Shown here: one piece after another, positions 7,868 through 15,322 of the stretch
How the letters are laid out: every line of letters starts with the position of its first letter
Numbering within the stretch: the first letter of the stretch is position 1
Origin: JAGVSZ01 sp035456405
Lineage (GTDB): Bacteria; Pseudomonadota; Gammaproteobacteria; Burkholderiales; SG8-39
Direction of reading: 5' to 3'
Assembly: GCA_035456405.1 (NCBI GenBank)
Contig: DATIDG010000060.1
Coordinates: 4,667 to 68,666 of the forward strand
DNA length: 64,000 bases
Position numbers and translations under genes: made by a program
Notes under the pieces: generated by a model
The model's database searches: none
What the model saw: only the letters and a program-made list of their open reading frames with translations
What the model was told of the DNA's origin: nothing

Positions 7868-9868
7868 TTGGCGCATCCGGCGGACGCAGCTTCCGGCGAG
7901 CTCGACTGGCAGGACGGCCAGCCGGTCTCGCGCCGCTTCGGCGACGTCTTCTTCTCCCGCGGCTCCGGCGTCGGGGAGACGCACCATGTGTTCCTCGCCG
8001 GTAACGCGCTGCGCGAGCGCTGGGCCGGCCTCGTTCCGGGCGCACAGTTCCTCGTGGGCGAAACCGGCTTCGGCACCGGCCTCAATTTTCTGTGCGCCTG
8101 GGCGCTTTGGGACGAGGCCGCGCCGCGCGACGCGCGATTCCACTTCGTGAGCGTCGAGGCCTATCCGCTCCGGCGTGAGGAGCTCGCCCGCGCGCTCGCG
8201 CTGTGGCCGGCGCTCGGAACGTATCGCGAGCAGCTCGTGCACCGCTGGGAGGACTTCGCACCGGGCTGGCACCGCCTCGCTTTCGCGCCGGGGCGCGTCA
8301 CCCTGACGCTGCTGATCGGAGACGTCGGTGCGGTGCTACCGCGGCTCGATGCCGACGTCGACGCGTGGTTTCTCGACGGCTTCGCACCCGCCCGGAACCC
8401 CGAGATGTGGTCGCCCGCGGTGCTCGCACAGGTCGCCCGTCTTTCGCGCCCGGGAACGACGTTCGCGACGTACACGTGCGCCGGCGACGTCCGCCGCGGC
8501 CTGGAGGGCGTCGGTTTCACGGTCCGCAAGGAAAAGGGCTTCGGCGCGAAACGCGAGATGTTCTGCGGGACGCTCGCGACGCGACCGGCCGGACCGTGGC
8601 GCGCGCCGTGGTTCACGCGTCCGGACACACCGCGCGCCGAGCGACGCGCGGTGATCATCGGCAGCGGGCCTGGGGGGGCGTCGACGGCAGCGAGCCTCGC
8701 CGCGCGCGGGTGGGCGGTAGAAGTCCTCGAGCGTCGCGGCGACGCGGGTCCACCGGCCGCCGGCAAGCACCAGGGCATCCTCTACGCGCATCCCTCGCCG
8801 CATCCGACCGCGCTCAACGAGCTTGCGCTTGCCGGACTCCAGCACAGTGCGCGGCTACTGCGCGGCGGTCTCGTCCCGGATCCCGACGACCATGGCCTCT
8901 GCGGCGTGCTGCAGCTGGCGTACGACGACGCCGAGTCGAGGCGACAGGCGGGCGTCGCGGCTCTCGGCGTGCCCCGCGCGCTGCTCCACCCGGTCGATCG
9001 CGCGGGCGCCGCCGCGATCGCGGGCCTGGCGATGCCGCACGGTGGACTCTTCTTTCCATCCGCGGGCTGGGTGCACCCGCCCGCGCTGTGCCGCGCCCTG
9101 CTCGATCATGCGCGGATCCGCGTGCACCGCAGCCGAACGGCGATCGAGATCGTGCGGACCGGGCCGCAATGGACCGTGCACGACGCCGCGGGACTCGCCG
9201 TCACTGCGCCAACCCTTGTGATCGCAGCCGGCGCGGAGTCTGGGCGCTTCGGCGCGACCCGCCATGTCCCGTTGCGCGCGATCCGCGGACAGATCACGCT
9301 CATGCCGGCCACGCCGGCGAGCCGCGCGTTGCGGACAGTCCTGTGCGGCGAAGGGTACGTGGCGCCCGCGCGCAACGGCGTGCACAGCCTCGGGGCGACG
9401 CACAAGTTCCGCGATCTCGAGGTCGACGTACGCGCGACGGAGAACCAAGAGAACGTGCAGCGTCTCGGCCGGCTCGCGCCGGCGCTGCATGCTGCCCTGG
9501 ACGCCGCGAACCTCGACGCAGCCGCGCTCGAGGGCGTTGCCGGCTTGCGCTGCTCGAGCCCCGACTACCTGCCTGTCATCGGCCCGGTCGCGAACGCGGC
9601 GGCATTCACGCAGGCCTACGCCGCGCTCTCGCGCGACGCGATGCTCGAACCCGATGTGCCGTCACCCTGGCTGGACGGCCTGTACCTGAACACGGCCCAC
9701 GGCTCGCGCGGACTCGTCACTGCGCCCCTCTCGGGCGAGGTGCTCGCCGCATACCTGGAGGGCGAGCCGATGCCGCTGCCGACCGGCGTCGTGGAGGCCC
9801 TTCACCCCAGCCGGTTCCTGCTGCGCGCGCTGATTCGCCACAGGATCGCAGTCCCGCTTCCCCGTTAG
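7868..9868 (+). CDS. mnmC: Bifunctional tRNA mnm5s2U-modifying enzyme MnmC
   Basis: MnmC converts cmnm5(s2)U to mnm5(s2)U at the wobble base of several tRNAs. The 666-residue protein has the N-terminal methyltransferase domain (FLVGETGFGTGLNFLCAW; WFLDGFAPARNPEMW) and the C-terminal FAD oxidoreductase domain starting near residue 260 (IIGSGPGGASTAASLAARG). The start is TTG at 7868: a stop codon lies 30 bp upstream and no ATG or GTG intervenes, while the family-typical ELDWQDGQPVSRRFGDVFFS follows directly. Its stop overlaps that of the convergent acyl-CoA dehydrogenase by 4 bp. Confidence 0.95.
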   Translation: MAHPADAASGELDWQDGQPVSRRFGDVFFSRGSGVGETHHVFLAGNALRERWAGLVPGAQFLVGETGFGTGLNFLCAWALWDEAAPRDARFHFVSVEAYPLRREELARALALWPALGTYREQLVHRWEDFAPGWHRLAFAPGRVTLTLLIGDVGAVLPRLDADVDAWFLDGFAPARNPEMWSPAVLAQVARLSRPGTTFATYTCAGDVRRGLEGVGFTVRKEKGFGAKREMFCGTLATRPAGPWRAPWFTRPDTPRAERRAVIIGSGPGGASTAASLAARGWAVEVLERRGDAGPPAAGKHQGILYAHPSPHPTALNELALAGLQHSARLLRGGLVPDPDDHGLCGVLQLAYDDAESRRQAGVAALGVPRALLHPVDRAGAAAIAGLAMPHGGLFFPSAGWVHPPALCRALLDHARIRVHRSRTAIEIVRTGPQWTVHDAAGLAVTAPTLVIAAGAESGRFGATRHVPLRAIRGQITLMPATPASRALRTVLCGEGYVAPARNGVHSLGATHKFRDLEVDVRATENQENVQRLGRLAPALHAALDAANLDAAALEGVAGLRCSSPDYLPVIGPVANAAAFTQAYAALSRDAMLEPDVPSPWLDGLYLNTAHGSRGLVTAPLSGEVLAAYLEGEPMPLPTGVVEALHPSRFLLRALIRHRIAVPLPR

Positions 9869-11094
9869 CGCGTTGCGGCAGCGGGAATGTGCTTCGCCAG
9901 CTCGAGCTTTGCGAGCTGGTTGCGATGCACTTCGTCCGGACCGTCCGCGAAGCGGAGAGTGCGGTTCCACGAGTACATCCACGCGAGCGGGAAATCGTCG
10001 CACACGCCGCCGCCGCCGTGTGCCTGGATCGCCCAGTCGATGACCTGCTGCGCGACGTTCGGCGCGAGAATCTTGATCATCGCGATCTCGGCGCGCGCCG
10101 CCTTGTTGCCGACCGTGTCCATCATGTACGCCGCCTTCAGGGTGAGCAGCCGCGCCGAGTCGATCATCACGCGCGCCTCCGCGATGCGCTCCTGCGTCAC
10201 CGTGCGGTCGGCCACCGGCTTGCCGAACGTCACGCGGCCGAGCGCCCGCTTGCACATCAGCTCGAGCGCACGCTCGGCCTGGCCGATGATGCGCATGCAG
10301 TGGTGGATGCGTCCCGGCCCGAGCCGGCCCTGCGCGATCTCGAAGCCGCGCCCCTCGCCGAGCAAGATGTTCGATGCCGGCACGCGCACGTTCTCGAAGG
10401 TCGTCTCGGCATGGCCGTGCGGCGCGTCGTCGTAGCCGAACACGCTCAGCGCGCGCACCACCTTCACGCCCGGCGCGTCGCGCGGGATGAGGATCATCGA
10501 CTGCTGCTGGTGGCGCGGTCCGTCCGGGTCGGTCTTGCCCATGAAGATGAAGATCTTGCAGCGCGGATCCATCGCGCCGGACGACCACCACTTGCGCCCG
10601 TTGACGACATAATGGTCGCCGTCGCGGACGATGCGGGCCTGGATGTTCGTCGCGTCCGATGACGCCACGTCCGGCTCGGTCATCGCGAAGCAGGAGCGGA
10701 TCTTCCCCTCGGCGAGCGGCTCGAGCCACTCTCTCTTCTGCGCGTCGTTGCCGTAGCGGATCAGCGTCTCCATGTTGCCGGTGTCGGGCGCCGAGCAGTT
10801 GAACACCTCCGGCGCCCAGAACACGCGGCCCATGATCTCGCACAGCGGGGCGTACTCGAGATTGGTGAGCGCGCCGCCGTGCGCCTTCGGCCACCAGAGA
10901 TTCCACAGCTCCTGCGCGCGCGCCTTCGGCTTCAGCTCCTCGATGATCCGGGTGGGCGTCCAGCGCTGGCCCTTGCGCGTGTTCTCCTCGACCTCCTCGT
11001 TGAAGCGCCGCTCGTTCGGGTAGATATGGTCGTCCATGAAGCGCAGGAGCTTCTCCTGCAGCGCCTTGACCTTGTCGGAATACGCGAAGTCCAT
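9865..11094 (-). CDS. Acyl-CoA dehydrogenase family protein
   Basis: A 409-residue FAD flavoprotein that oxidises an acyl-CoA to the trans-2-enoyl-CoA. The family features are CFAMTEPDVASSDATNI (FAD/substrate motif), HYVVNGRKWW, the AQGRLGPGRIHHCMRIIG helix, and the C-terminal QAHGGGGVCDDFPLAWMY. The pattern with an N-terminal ERRFNEEVE segment resembles the ACAD10/11-like subgroup; the chain length it uses is unknown. The ATG at 11094 has GGAGG 7 bases upstream. It converges with mnmC with a 4-bp overlap of stop codons. Confidence 0.9.
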   Translation of the reverse strand: MDFAYSDKVKALQEKLLRFMDDHIYPNERRFNEEVEENTRKGQRWTPTRIIEELKPKARAQELWNLWWPKAHGGALTNLEYAPLCEIMGRVFWAPEVFNCSAPDTGNMETLIRYGNDAQKREWLEPLAEGKIRSCFAMTEPDVASSDATNIQARIVRDGDHYVVNGRKWWSSGAMDPRCKIFIFMGKTDPDGPRHQQQSMILIPRDAPGVKVVRALSVFGYDDAPHGHAETTFENVRVPASNILLGEGRGFEIAQGRLGPGRIHHCMRIIGQAERALELMCKRALGRVTFGKPVADRTVTQERIAEARVMIDSARLLTLKAAYMMDTVGNKAARAEIAMIKILAPNVAQQVIDWAIQAHGGGGVCDDFPLAWMYSWNRTLRFADGPDEVHRNQLAKLELAKHIPAAATR

Positions 11095-11184
11095 CGGGTG
11101 CCTCCAGCAGGGGATCGAAGAGCGGATGCGCGTATTCTCCCCGATGTGCTGGCCGAGGGGGCGGGTACGAGGAAAAAGGAAGCG

Positions 11185-11212
11185 CCACCGGCGAGCAGCG
11201 CCTCGCCGGTGG
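11185..11212 (-). terminator. Rho-independent terminator after the 154-residue gene
   Basis: An 11-bp perfect stem (CCACCGGCGAG / CTCGCCGGTGG) with a 6-base loop. Read on the minus strand it is followed by a T-rich run (TTCCTTTTTCC). It lies 40 bp beyond the stop at 11252. Confidence 0.8.
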
Positions 11213-11251
11213 GCCTTCCTGCCTGAGACGAAACGGCCTACCCGAGCCGCG

Positions 11252-11716
11252 TTACGCCGGCTGGAAGATCGTGACGATCGGGCCTTCGACGGTCGCGACG
11301 ATCGGGTACGGGTTGCCGGGGCCGCCGTCGTCGTGCAGCTGGACCAGCGTCACGAGCTTGTAGACGCCAGCCGGGACGGTTCCGGCGGGAATGTTGATGT
11401 TCGCCGCATAGGTCCGCTTGGGACCGGCGCCGAGCACACCCGCGAGCGTGTTGACGATCACAGGACCGGCCACCGGAAGGGCCATCTCGGCCCCCGGACC
11501 GATCGACTCGACGAACGCGCGCAGGCGGAACTCGTCGATCAGGAACGGTGTAAACGCGCCGGTCATCTCCCAATCCACCCTGACGCCCCAGTTCTGCGTG
11601 GTGCGGATGTGATTGGTCGGAACGGGCGTGTCGGGGGCGGCGAGCTCGAAAACCGTCGCTTGCATCGTGCCGTCGTAGGCCGGCTCGGTGCCGAGTGGAA
11701 CGCTAAAGTCTGCCAT
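11252..11716 (-). CDS. Hypothetical 154-residue protein
   Basis: I do not recognise a family. The protein is acidic and rich in beta-strand-like stretches (FSVPLGTEPAYDGTMQATVF; GAGPKRTYAANINIPAGTVP; GVYKLVTLVQLHDDGG), suggesting a compact beta sandwich. It has no signal peptide, membrane segment or cysteine. A clear TAGGAG site precedes the ATG, and a strong terminator follows, so it is probably a single-gene transcript. Two direct GCTTACC repeats 22 bp apart lie about 130-160 bp upstream. The nearby SARP-type regulator at 12496 might be connected, but nothing shows this directly. Confidence 0.7.
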   Translation of the reverse strand: MADFSVPLGTEPAYDGTMQATVFELAAPDTPVPTNHIRTTQNWGVRVDWEMTGAFTPFLIDEFRLRAFVESIGPGAEMALPVAGPVIVNTLAGVLGAGPKRTYAANINIPAGTVPAGVYKLVTLVQLHDDGGPGNPYPIVATVEGPIVTIFQPA

Positions 11717-11907
11717 GGTTGCTGCTCCTAGAGGTGACTGTGAGTCGGATCGCTCTTCACGATCCTGCTGGTGCCTCGGCGCGACTCGGGTCGAACCGGG
11801 CCGTCGCTTGCACCCTCGCAGCCTAGGCGGCCGGAATTAACCGCCGCTTACCGGGCACTTTCCAGACGCTTACCCGTCGGGAGCGACTGCCGCAGCGCTC
11901 CCGTCCC

Positions 11908-12162
11908 TCAGTGCAGATAGCCAGTGCGGTCAGGCCCTTGAGAACCATCGAACTCGCGCGCGTCGCTCGCAGCTATGCGAAGTCCGCCCGTGCTCGTCGA
12001 ATGGATCGCATGCTCGTCCCCGCGGTCGAGCGCGATGATCTTGACCCTGTTCGCGCCGTGTTCGATCACGACGCGACGGTTGCACGTCGAGCACAGCCAC
12101 TCCTGCGCACCCGACGGAAAGGATTGCTGAAGGTTCATCTCGTGCCGTTCGGTGTCGGACAT
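11908..12162 (-). CDS. Small hypothetical protein with one CxxC motif
   Basis: An 84-residue protein from the ATG at 12162, which has GAGGAG 6 bases upstream; the frame is open further upstream but without support. The middle part (WLCSTCNRRVVIEHG, then VKIIALDRGDEHAIHS) looks like half of a zinc knuckle with one CxxC plus several histidines. No family is recognised. It is divergent from the SARP-like regulator across a 333-bp gap. Confidence 0.55.
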   Translation of the reverse strand: MSDTERHEMNLQQSFPSGAQEWLCSTCNRRVVIEHGANRVKIIALDRGDEHAIHSTSTGGLRIAASDAREFDGSQGPDRTGYLH

Positions 12163-12495
12163 GTCGGCTCCTCGTTCATGCGAGCGCGGGTTCGCGCAGT
12201 TCAGCCTGGCCTCGCGGTCCCGCCGCCGCTGCGGGGAGTCTACGCCACCGCGCCCGGATCGACTTTGGTGCGCCGCGCGCAAGACCCGTCATAACCCGTT
12301 CGGCCTACGCACTCGCGTAGCCCATTCGAGCAATTCCGCGCCCATGGGTCGGGTGATAGCTTCTCGACACCGAACGGCACCTCTCGGATGGCGCGATGAG
12401 ATGCCTCCAAGAGACCGCCGAAGGACCGGCCGGGAGTGCCGCGCAACGACTGGACGCTGACCGCAGGCTTTCACTGGACACGAAGGATCGATCGG
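12163..12495. other. Divergent intergenic region, nothing firm identified
   Basis: This 333-bp gap separates the CxxC protein from the SARP-like regulator and must hold both promoters. I found no convincing -35/-10 pair or palindrome. An in-frame GTG at 12436 could extend the regulator by 20 residues. Confidence 0.5.
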
Positions 12496-13716
12496 ATGAA
12501 CGTCCGCTGGCGCCAACCCAAGCCAGGTCGCGAAGCCGCGGAGCCGCGCGCAGGATCGGTCGCAGCGCTGCAAGCCGACGAACATGCATCCGTGCGTGCC
12601 TTGAGTGTGAGACCGCACGTCGCCACCGGTCCAGAGGGCGGTCCGATCGTCGTGCAGCTCGTCGAGGCGACGCGGCGACTCGTAGCGGCATTGACCGAGC
12701 TGTGCGACCGAGGGAGCGGGCAGGAGCTGTGGCAGTCAGAAACCCGCGAGCGCGCCGCGCGGTTCGCCGGGCAGCTGCATGGCATGGCCGGCGCGGTGCG
12801 CGATGCGCTGTCGCGCGCGCCCGAGGACTGTCGCGACGCCTTGCGTTCGCCGCCGAAGGCGAACGCCACGATGGCTGAGGTGCATACGCTGAAGGTGCTT
12901 CCCGGGGGTCTGGCGCCCACGCCCGCCAACGAGACAGCCTGCGCGCGAGCCGCCGCTCCAGCGCTCAAAGCCTTCGTCCTCGGTTCATTCAGGGCATTAT
13001 TGAACGACCAGGTGATCGAGGGCTGGCCCAACTGCAGGGGCAAGGCGATCTTCAAGTACCTCCTGCTCAACCGCAAGCAGCCGGTTGCCAGGGAGGCGCT
13101 GATGGAGCACTTCTGGCCGGAGGCGGAACCCGAGGCCGCCCGCAACAACCTCAACGTTGCGATGCATCGGCTGCGGCGCGCGCTGGGCGACGGGTTTCCG
13201 TTCGTCCTGTTCTCCGGCGGACACTACCTGCTCAATCCGAAGCTGGCCGTCTCGACGGACGCCGATGCGTTCCTTGCCCACGCGACGCGTGCGGCCGAGC
13301 TCGAGCGTGACGAGGACCTCGACGGCGCGATCCGCGAGTACACGGCATGCGTCGGACTCTATCAGGGCGAGCTGCTTGCGGAAGATCGCTATGAGCACGA
13401 CGAGTGGCTGCTGCCGCTGCGCCAGCAGCTCCGCGACCGGTATCTCCACGCACTCGATCGACTTGGCACGATCCATTTCGGTCGGCAGGACGTCCCCGCG
13501 TGCACGACGGCGTGCGCGAAGACGCTCGCCGTGGATCCCTGCAACGAGGGTGCGCACCGCATGCTGATGCGCTGCTACGCGCGCCTTGGGCAGCCGCAAC
13601 TCGCCCAACATCAGTATCAGAGCTGCATCCAGGTACTGAATCGACATCTCGGCATTCCGGCGAGCCCGGAGACGACCGAGCTCTATCGACAGATCGTGCG
13701 GCGGGACGCCGTGTAG
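12496..13716 (+). CDS. SARP/BTAD-type transcriptional regulator
   Basis: About 406 residues. The N-terminal 150 residues are of unknown function. Next comes an OmpR-like winged helix (FVLGSFRALLNDQVIEGWP, KYLLLNRKQPVAREALMEHF, NNLNVAMHRLRRAL), then an all-helical TPR-like bacterial transcriptional activator domain (GELLAEDRYEHDEWLLPLRQ, through NEGAHRMLMRCYARLGQPQL). This is the SARP layout, best known from actinomycete pathway activators and less common in betaproteobacteria. The start at 12496 was chosen because AAGGA lies 8 bases upstream; GTG at 12436 is an alternative. No target gene is evident; the two unknown genes next to it are candidates. Confidence 0.8.
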   Translation: MNVRWRQPKPGREAAEPRAGSVAALQADEHASVRALSVRPHVATGPEGGPIVVQLVEATRRLVAALTELCDRGSGQELWQSETRERAARFAGQLHGMAGAVRDALSRAPEDCRDALRSPPKANATMAEVHTLKVLPGGLAPTPANETACARAAAPALKAFVLGSFRALLNDQVIEGWPNCRGKAIFKYLLLNRKQPVAREALMEHFWPEAEPEAARNNLNVAMHRLRRALGDGFPFVLFSGGHYLLNPKLAVSTDADAFLAHATRAAELERDEDLDGAIREYTACVGLYQGELLAEDRYEHDEWLLPLRQQLRDRYLHALDRLGTIHFGRQDVPACTTACAKTLAVDPCNEGAHRMLMRCYARLGQPQLAQHQYQSCIQVLNRHLGIPASPETTELYRQIVRRDAV

Positions 13717-13740
13717 CCGCGCCAGTGCTACGAAACAAAC

Positions 13741-13759
13741 GAGCCCCGTGAAGGGGCTC
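13741..13759 (-). terminator. Bidirectional terminator between regulator and tRNA-Ser
   Basis: A perfect 7-bp GAGCCCC/GGGGCTC stem with a 5-base loop. On the minus strand it follows the tRNA 3' end by 9 bases and is trailed by GTTTGTTT. On the plus strand it follows the regulator stop by 24 bases and is trailed by ATTAGTTT, so it can serve both. Confidence 0.8.
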
Positions 13760-13768
13760 ATTAGTTTC

Positions 13769-13859
13769 TGGCGGAGAGGGCGGGATTCGAACCCGCGTTA
13801 GGCTCATCACCTAAACACGCTTTCCAGGCGTGCGACTTAAACCACTCATCCACCTCTCC
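13769..13859 (-). tRNA. tRNA-Ser (anticodon GGA)
   Basis: A 91-nt class II tRNA. The acceptor stem GGAGAGG pairs perfectly with CCTCTCC, the discriminator is G and the CCA end is encoded. The anticodon loop is CTGGAAA, giving GGA (serine UCC/UCU). A long variable arm lies between the anticodon and T arms, and the T loop is GGTTCGAATCC. It stands alone, followed by a terminator. Confidence 0.97.
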
Positions 13860-13877
13860 GAGGGCGGCGATTTTACC

Positions 13878-15287
13878 TCAGAGGACCTTCCCGGGATTCA
13901 TGATCCCGAGCGGATCGATCGCGCGCTTCACGGCCCGCATCAGCTCCATCTCGACCGCCGACTTGTAGCGCAGGATCTCGCCGCGCTTGTACTGGCCGAG
14001 ACCGTGCTCGGCGCTGATCGAGCCGCCGAACTCGGCGACGGTGTCGTGCACGATCCGGTTGATGTCGTCCGCGCGCGCGAGAAACGCGGCCGGATCGCCG
14101 CCCTCGGGGTGAGCCGCGTTGTAGTGCAGGTTGCCGTCGCCGACGTGCCCGAAGGTCACCATGCGCACGCCCGGAAACGCGCGCGCGAGCCCCGCGTCGC
14201 ACGCGGCAATGAAGTCGGCGATCCGCGAGATCGGGATCGAGATGTCGTGCTTGACATTCGGCCCCTCGAGCGCCTGCGCGTCCGACATGTTCTCGCGCAG
14301 CTCCCAGAGCTGCCGCGCCTGCTCGCCGCTCGCCGCGATCGTCGCATCGAGCGCGAGCCCCTGCTCGATTGCCTCGCCGAGCGCCTCCTCGGCGAGCGCG
14401 CCCACGCCCTCTCCCTGCGTGTCCGACAGCTCGAGCAGGACGTACTGGGGCGATGCGGCCGCTAGCGGCGCCGGCAGCTTCGGATAGTGCTTGCGCACGA
14501 GGCGGATGCAGAAGTCCGAGATTAGCTCGAACGCGGTCAACCGGTCACCGGCGCGCGATTGCATGTGCGTGAGGAGCTTGAGCGCGTCCGGGACCGATCC
14601 GAGCGCCACGAAGGCGGTGGTGTGGCCGCGCGGCTTCGGGTAGAGCTTCAGCACTGCCGCGGTGATCACCCCGAGCGTGCCCTCGGCGCCGATGAAGAGC
14701 TGCTTCAGGTCGTAGCCGGTATTGTCCTTCCGCAAGCCGCGCAGGCCGTCCCACACCTCGCCCGACGGCAGCACCACCTCGAGCCCGAGCGTGAGATCGC
14801 GCGTGTTGCCGTAGCGGAGCACCTGCACGCCGCCCGCGTTCGTCGAGAGGTTGCCGCCGATCTCGCACGTTCCTTCGGCGGCGAGACTCAACGGGAACAG
14901 GCGGTCGGCTTCGTCCGCGGCCTGCTGGAGCGTCGCGAGCACGCATCCCGCCTCGACCGTGAGCGTATTGTTGACCGTATCGACGGCTCGAATCCGGTTT
15001 AGCCGGGACAGGTTGAGCACGATCTGCCGCCCGCTCGCGTCGGGCGTCGCGCCGCCGCAGAGACCGGTGTTGCCACCTTGCGGGACGATTGCGGTTCGCG
15101 TCTCTGCGCAAAGCTTCACGACCGCAGCCACTTCCTCGGTCGTCGCCGGCTTGACGACCGCGAGCGCCTTGCCGAACCAGCGCTTGCGCCAGTCGGTTGC
15201 GTGCGGGGTGGTGTCGGCGGGATCGGTGAGGACTTGCGCGGCACCGACGACCTCGGAAAGCCGCGCAGTCAGTTGCTCGGACATCAT
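13878..15287 (-). CDS. FAD-binding oxidase, GlcD/D-2-hydroxyacid dehydrogenase-like
   Basis: A 469-residue PCMH-type flavoprotein. The FAD-binding region has IVPQGGNTGLCGGATPD and the GGNLSTNAGGVQVLRYGNTR motif; the C-terminal FAD-oxidase domain has FGHVGDGNLHYN and SAEHGLGQYKRGEI. The family oxidises D-2-hydroxy acids such as D-lactate, glycolate or D-2-hydroxyglutarate. No partner subunits (GlcE/GlcF) are nearby, favouring a D-2-hydroxyglutarate or D-lactate dehydrogenase-like enzyme over true glycolate oxidase. The start is one of two adjacent ATGs (15287 or 15284); neither has a strong ribosome-binding site. Confidence 0.88.
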   Translation of the reverse strand: MMSEQLTARLSEVVGAAQVLTDPADTTPHATDWRKRWFGKALAVVKPATTEEVAAVVKLCAETRTAIVPQGGNTGLCGGATPDASGRQIVLNLSRLNRIRAVDTVNNTLTVEAGCVLATLQQAADEADRLFPLSLAAEGTCEIGGNLSTNAGGVQVLRYGNTRDLTLGLEVVLPSGEVWDGLRGLRKDNTGYDLKQLFIGAEGTLGVITAAVLKLYPKPRGHTTAFVALGSVPDALKLLTHMQSRAGDRLTAFELISDFCIRLVRKHYPKLPAPLAAASPQYVLLELSDTQGEGVGALAEEALGEAIEQGLALDATIAASGEQARQLWELRENMSDAQALEGPNVKHDISIPISRIADFIAACDAGLARAFPGVRMVTFGHVGDGNLHYNAAHPEGGDPAAFLARADDINRIVHDTVAEFGGSISAEHGLGQYKRGEILRYKSAVEMELMRAVKRAIDPLGIMNPGKVL

Positions 15288-15322
15288 GACGCGATTGTAG
15301 CGTCCCGGGTCGCCCGTCCAGC

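Noticed and set aside
7499..8045. ParE starting further upstream, giving up to 852 residues
   Set aside because: The extra part is Arg/Ala-rich and not family-like; the protein begins MATKSRAYSAEDIE.
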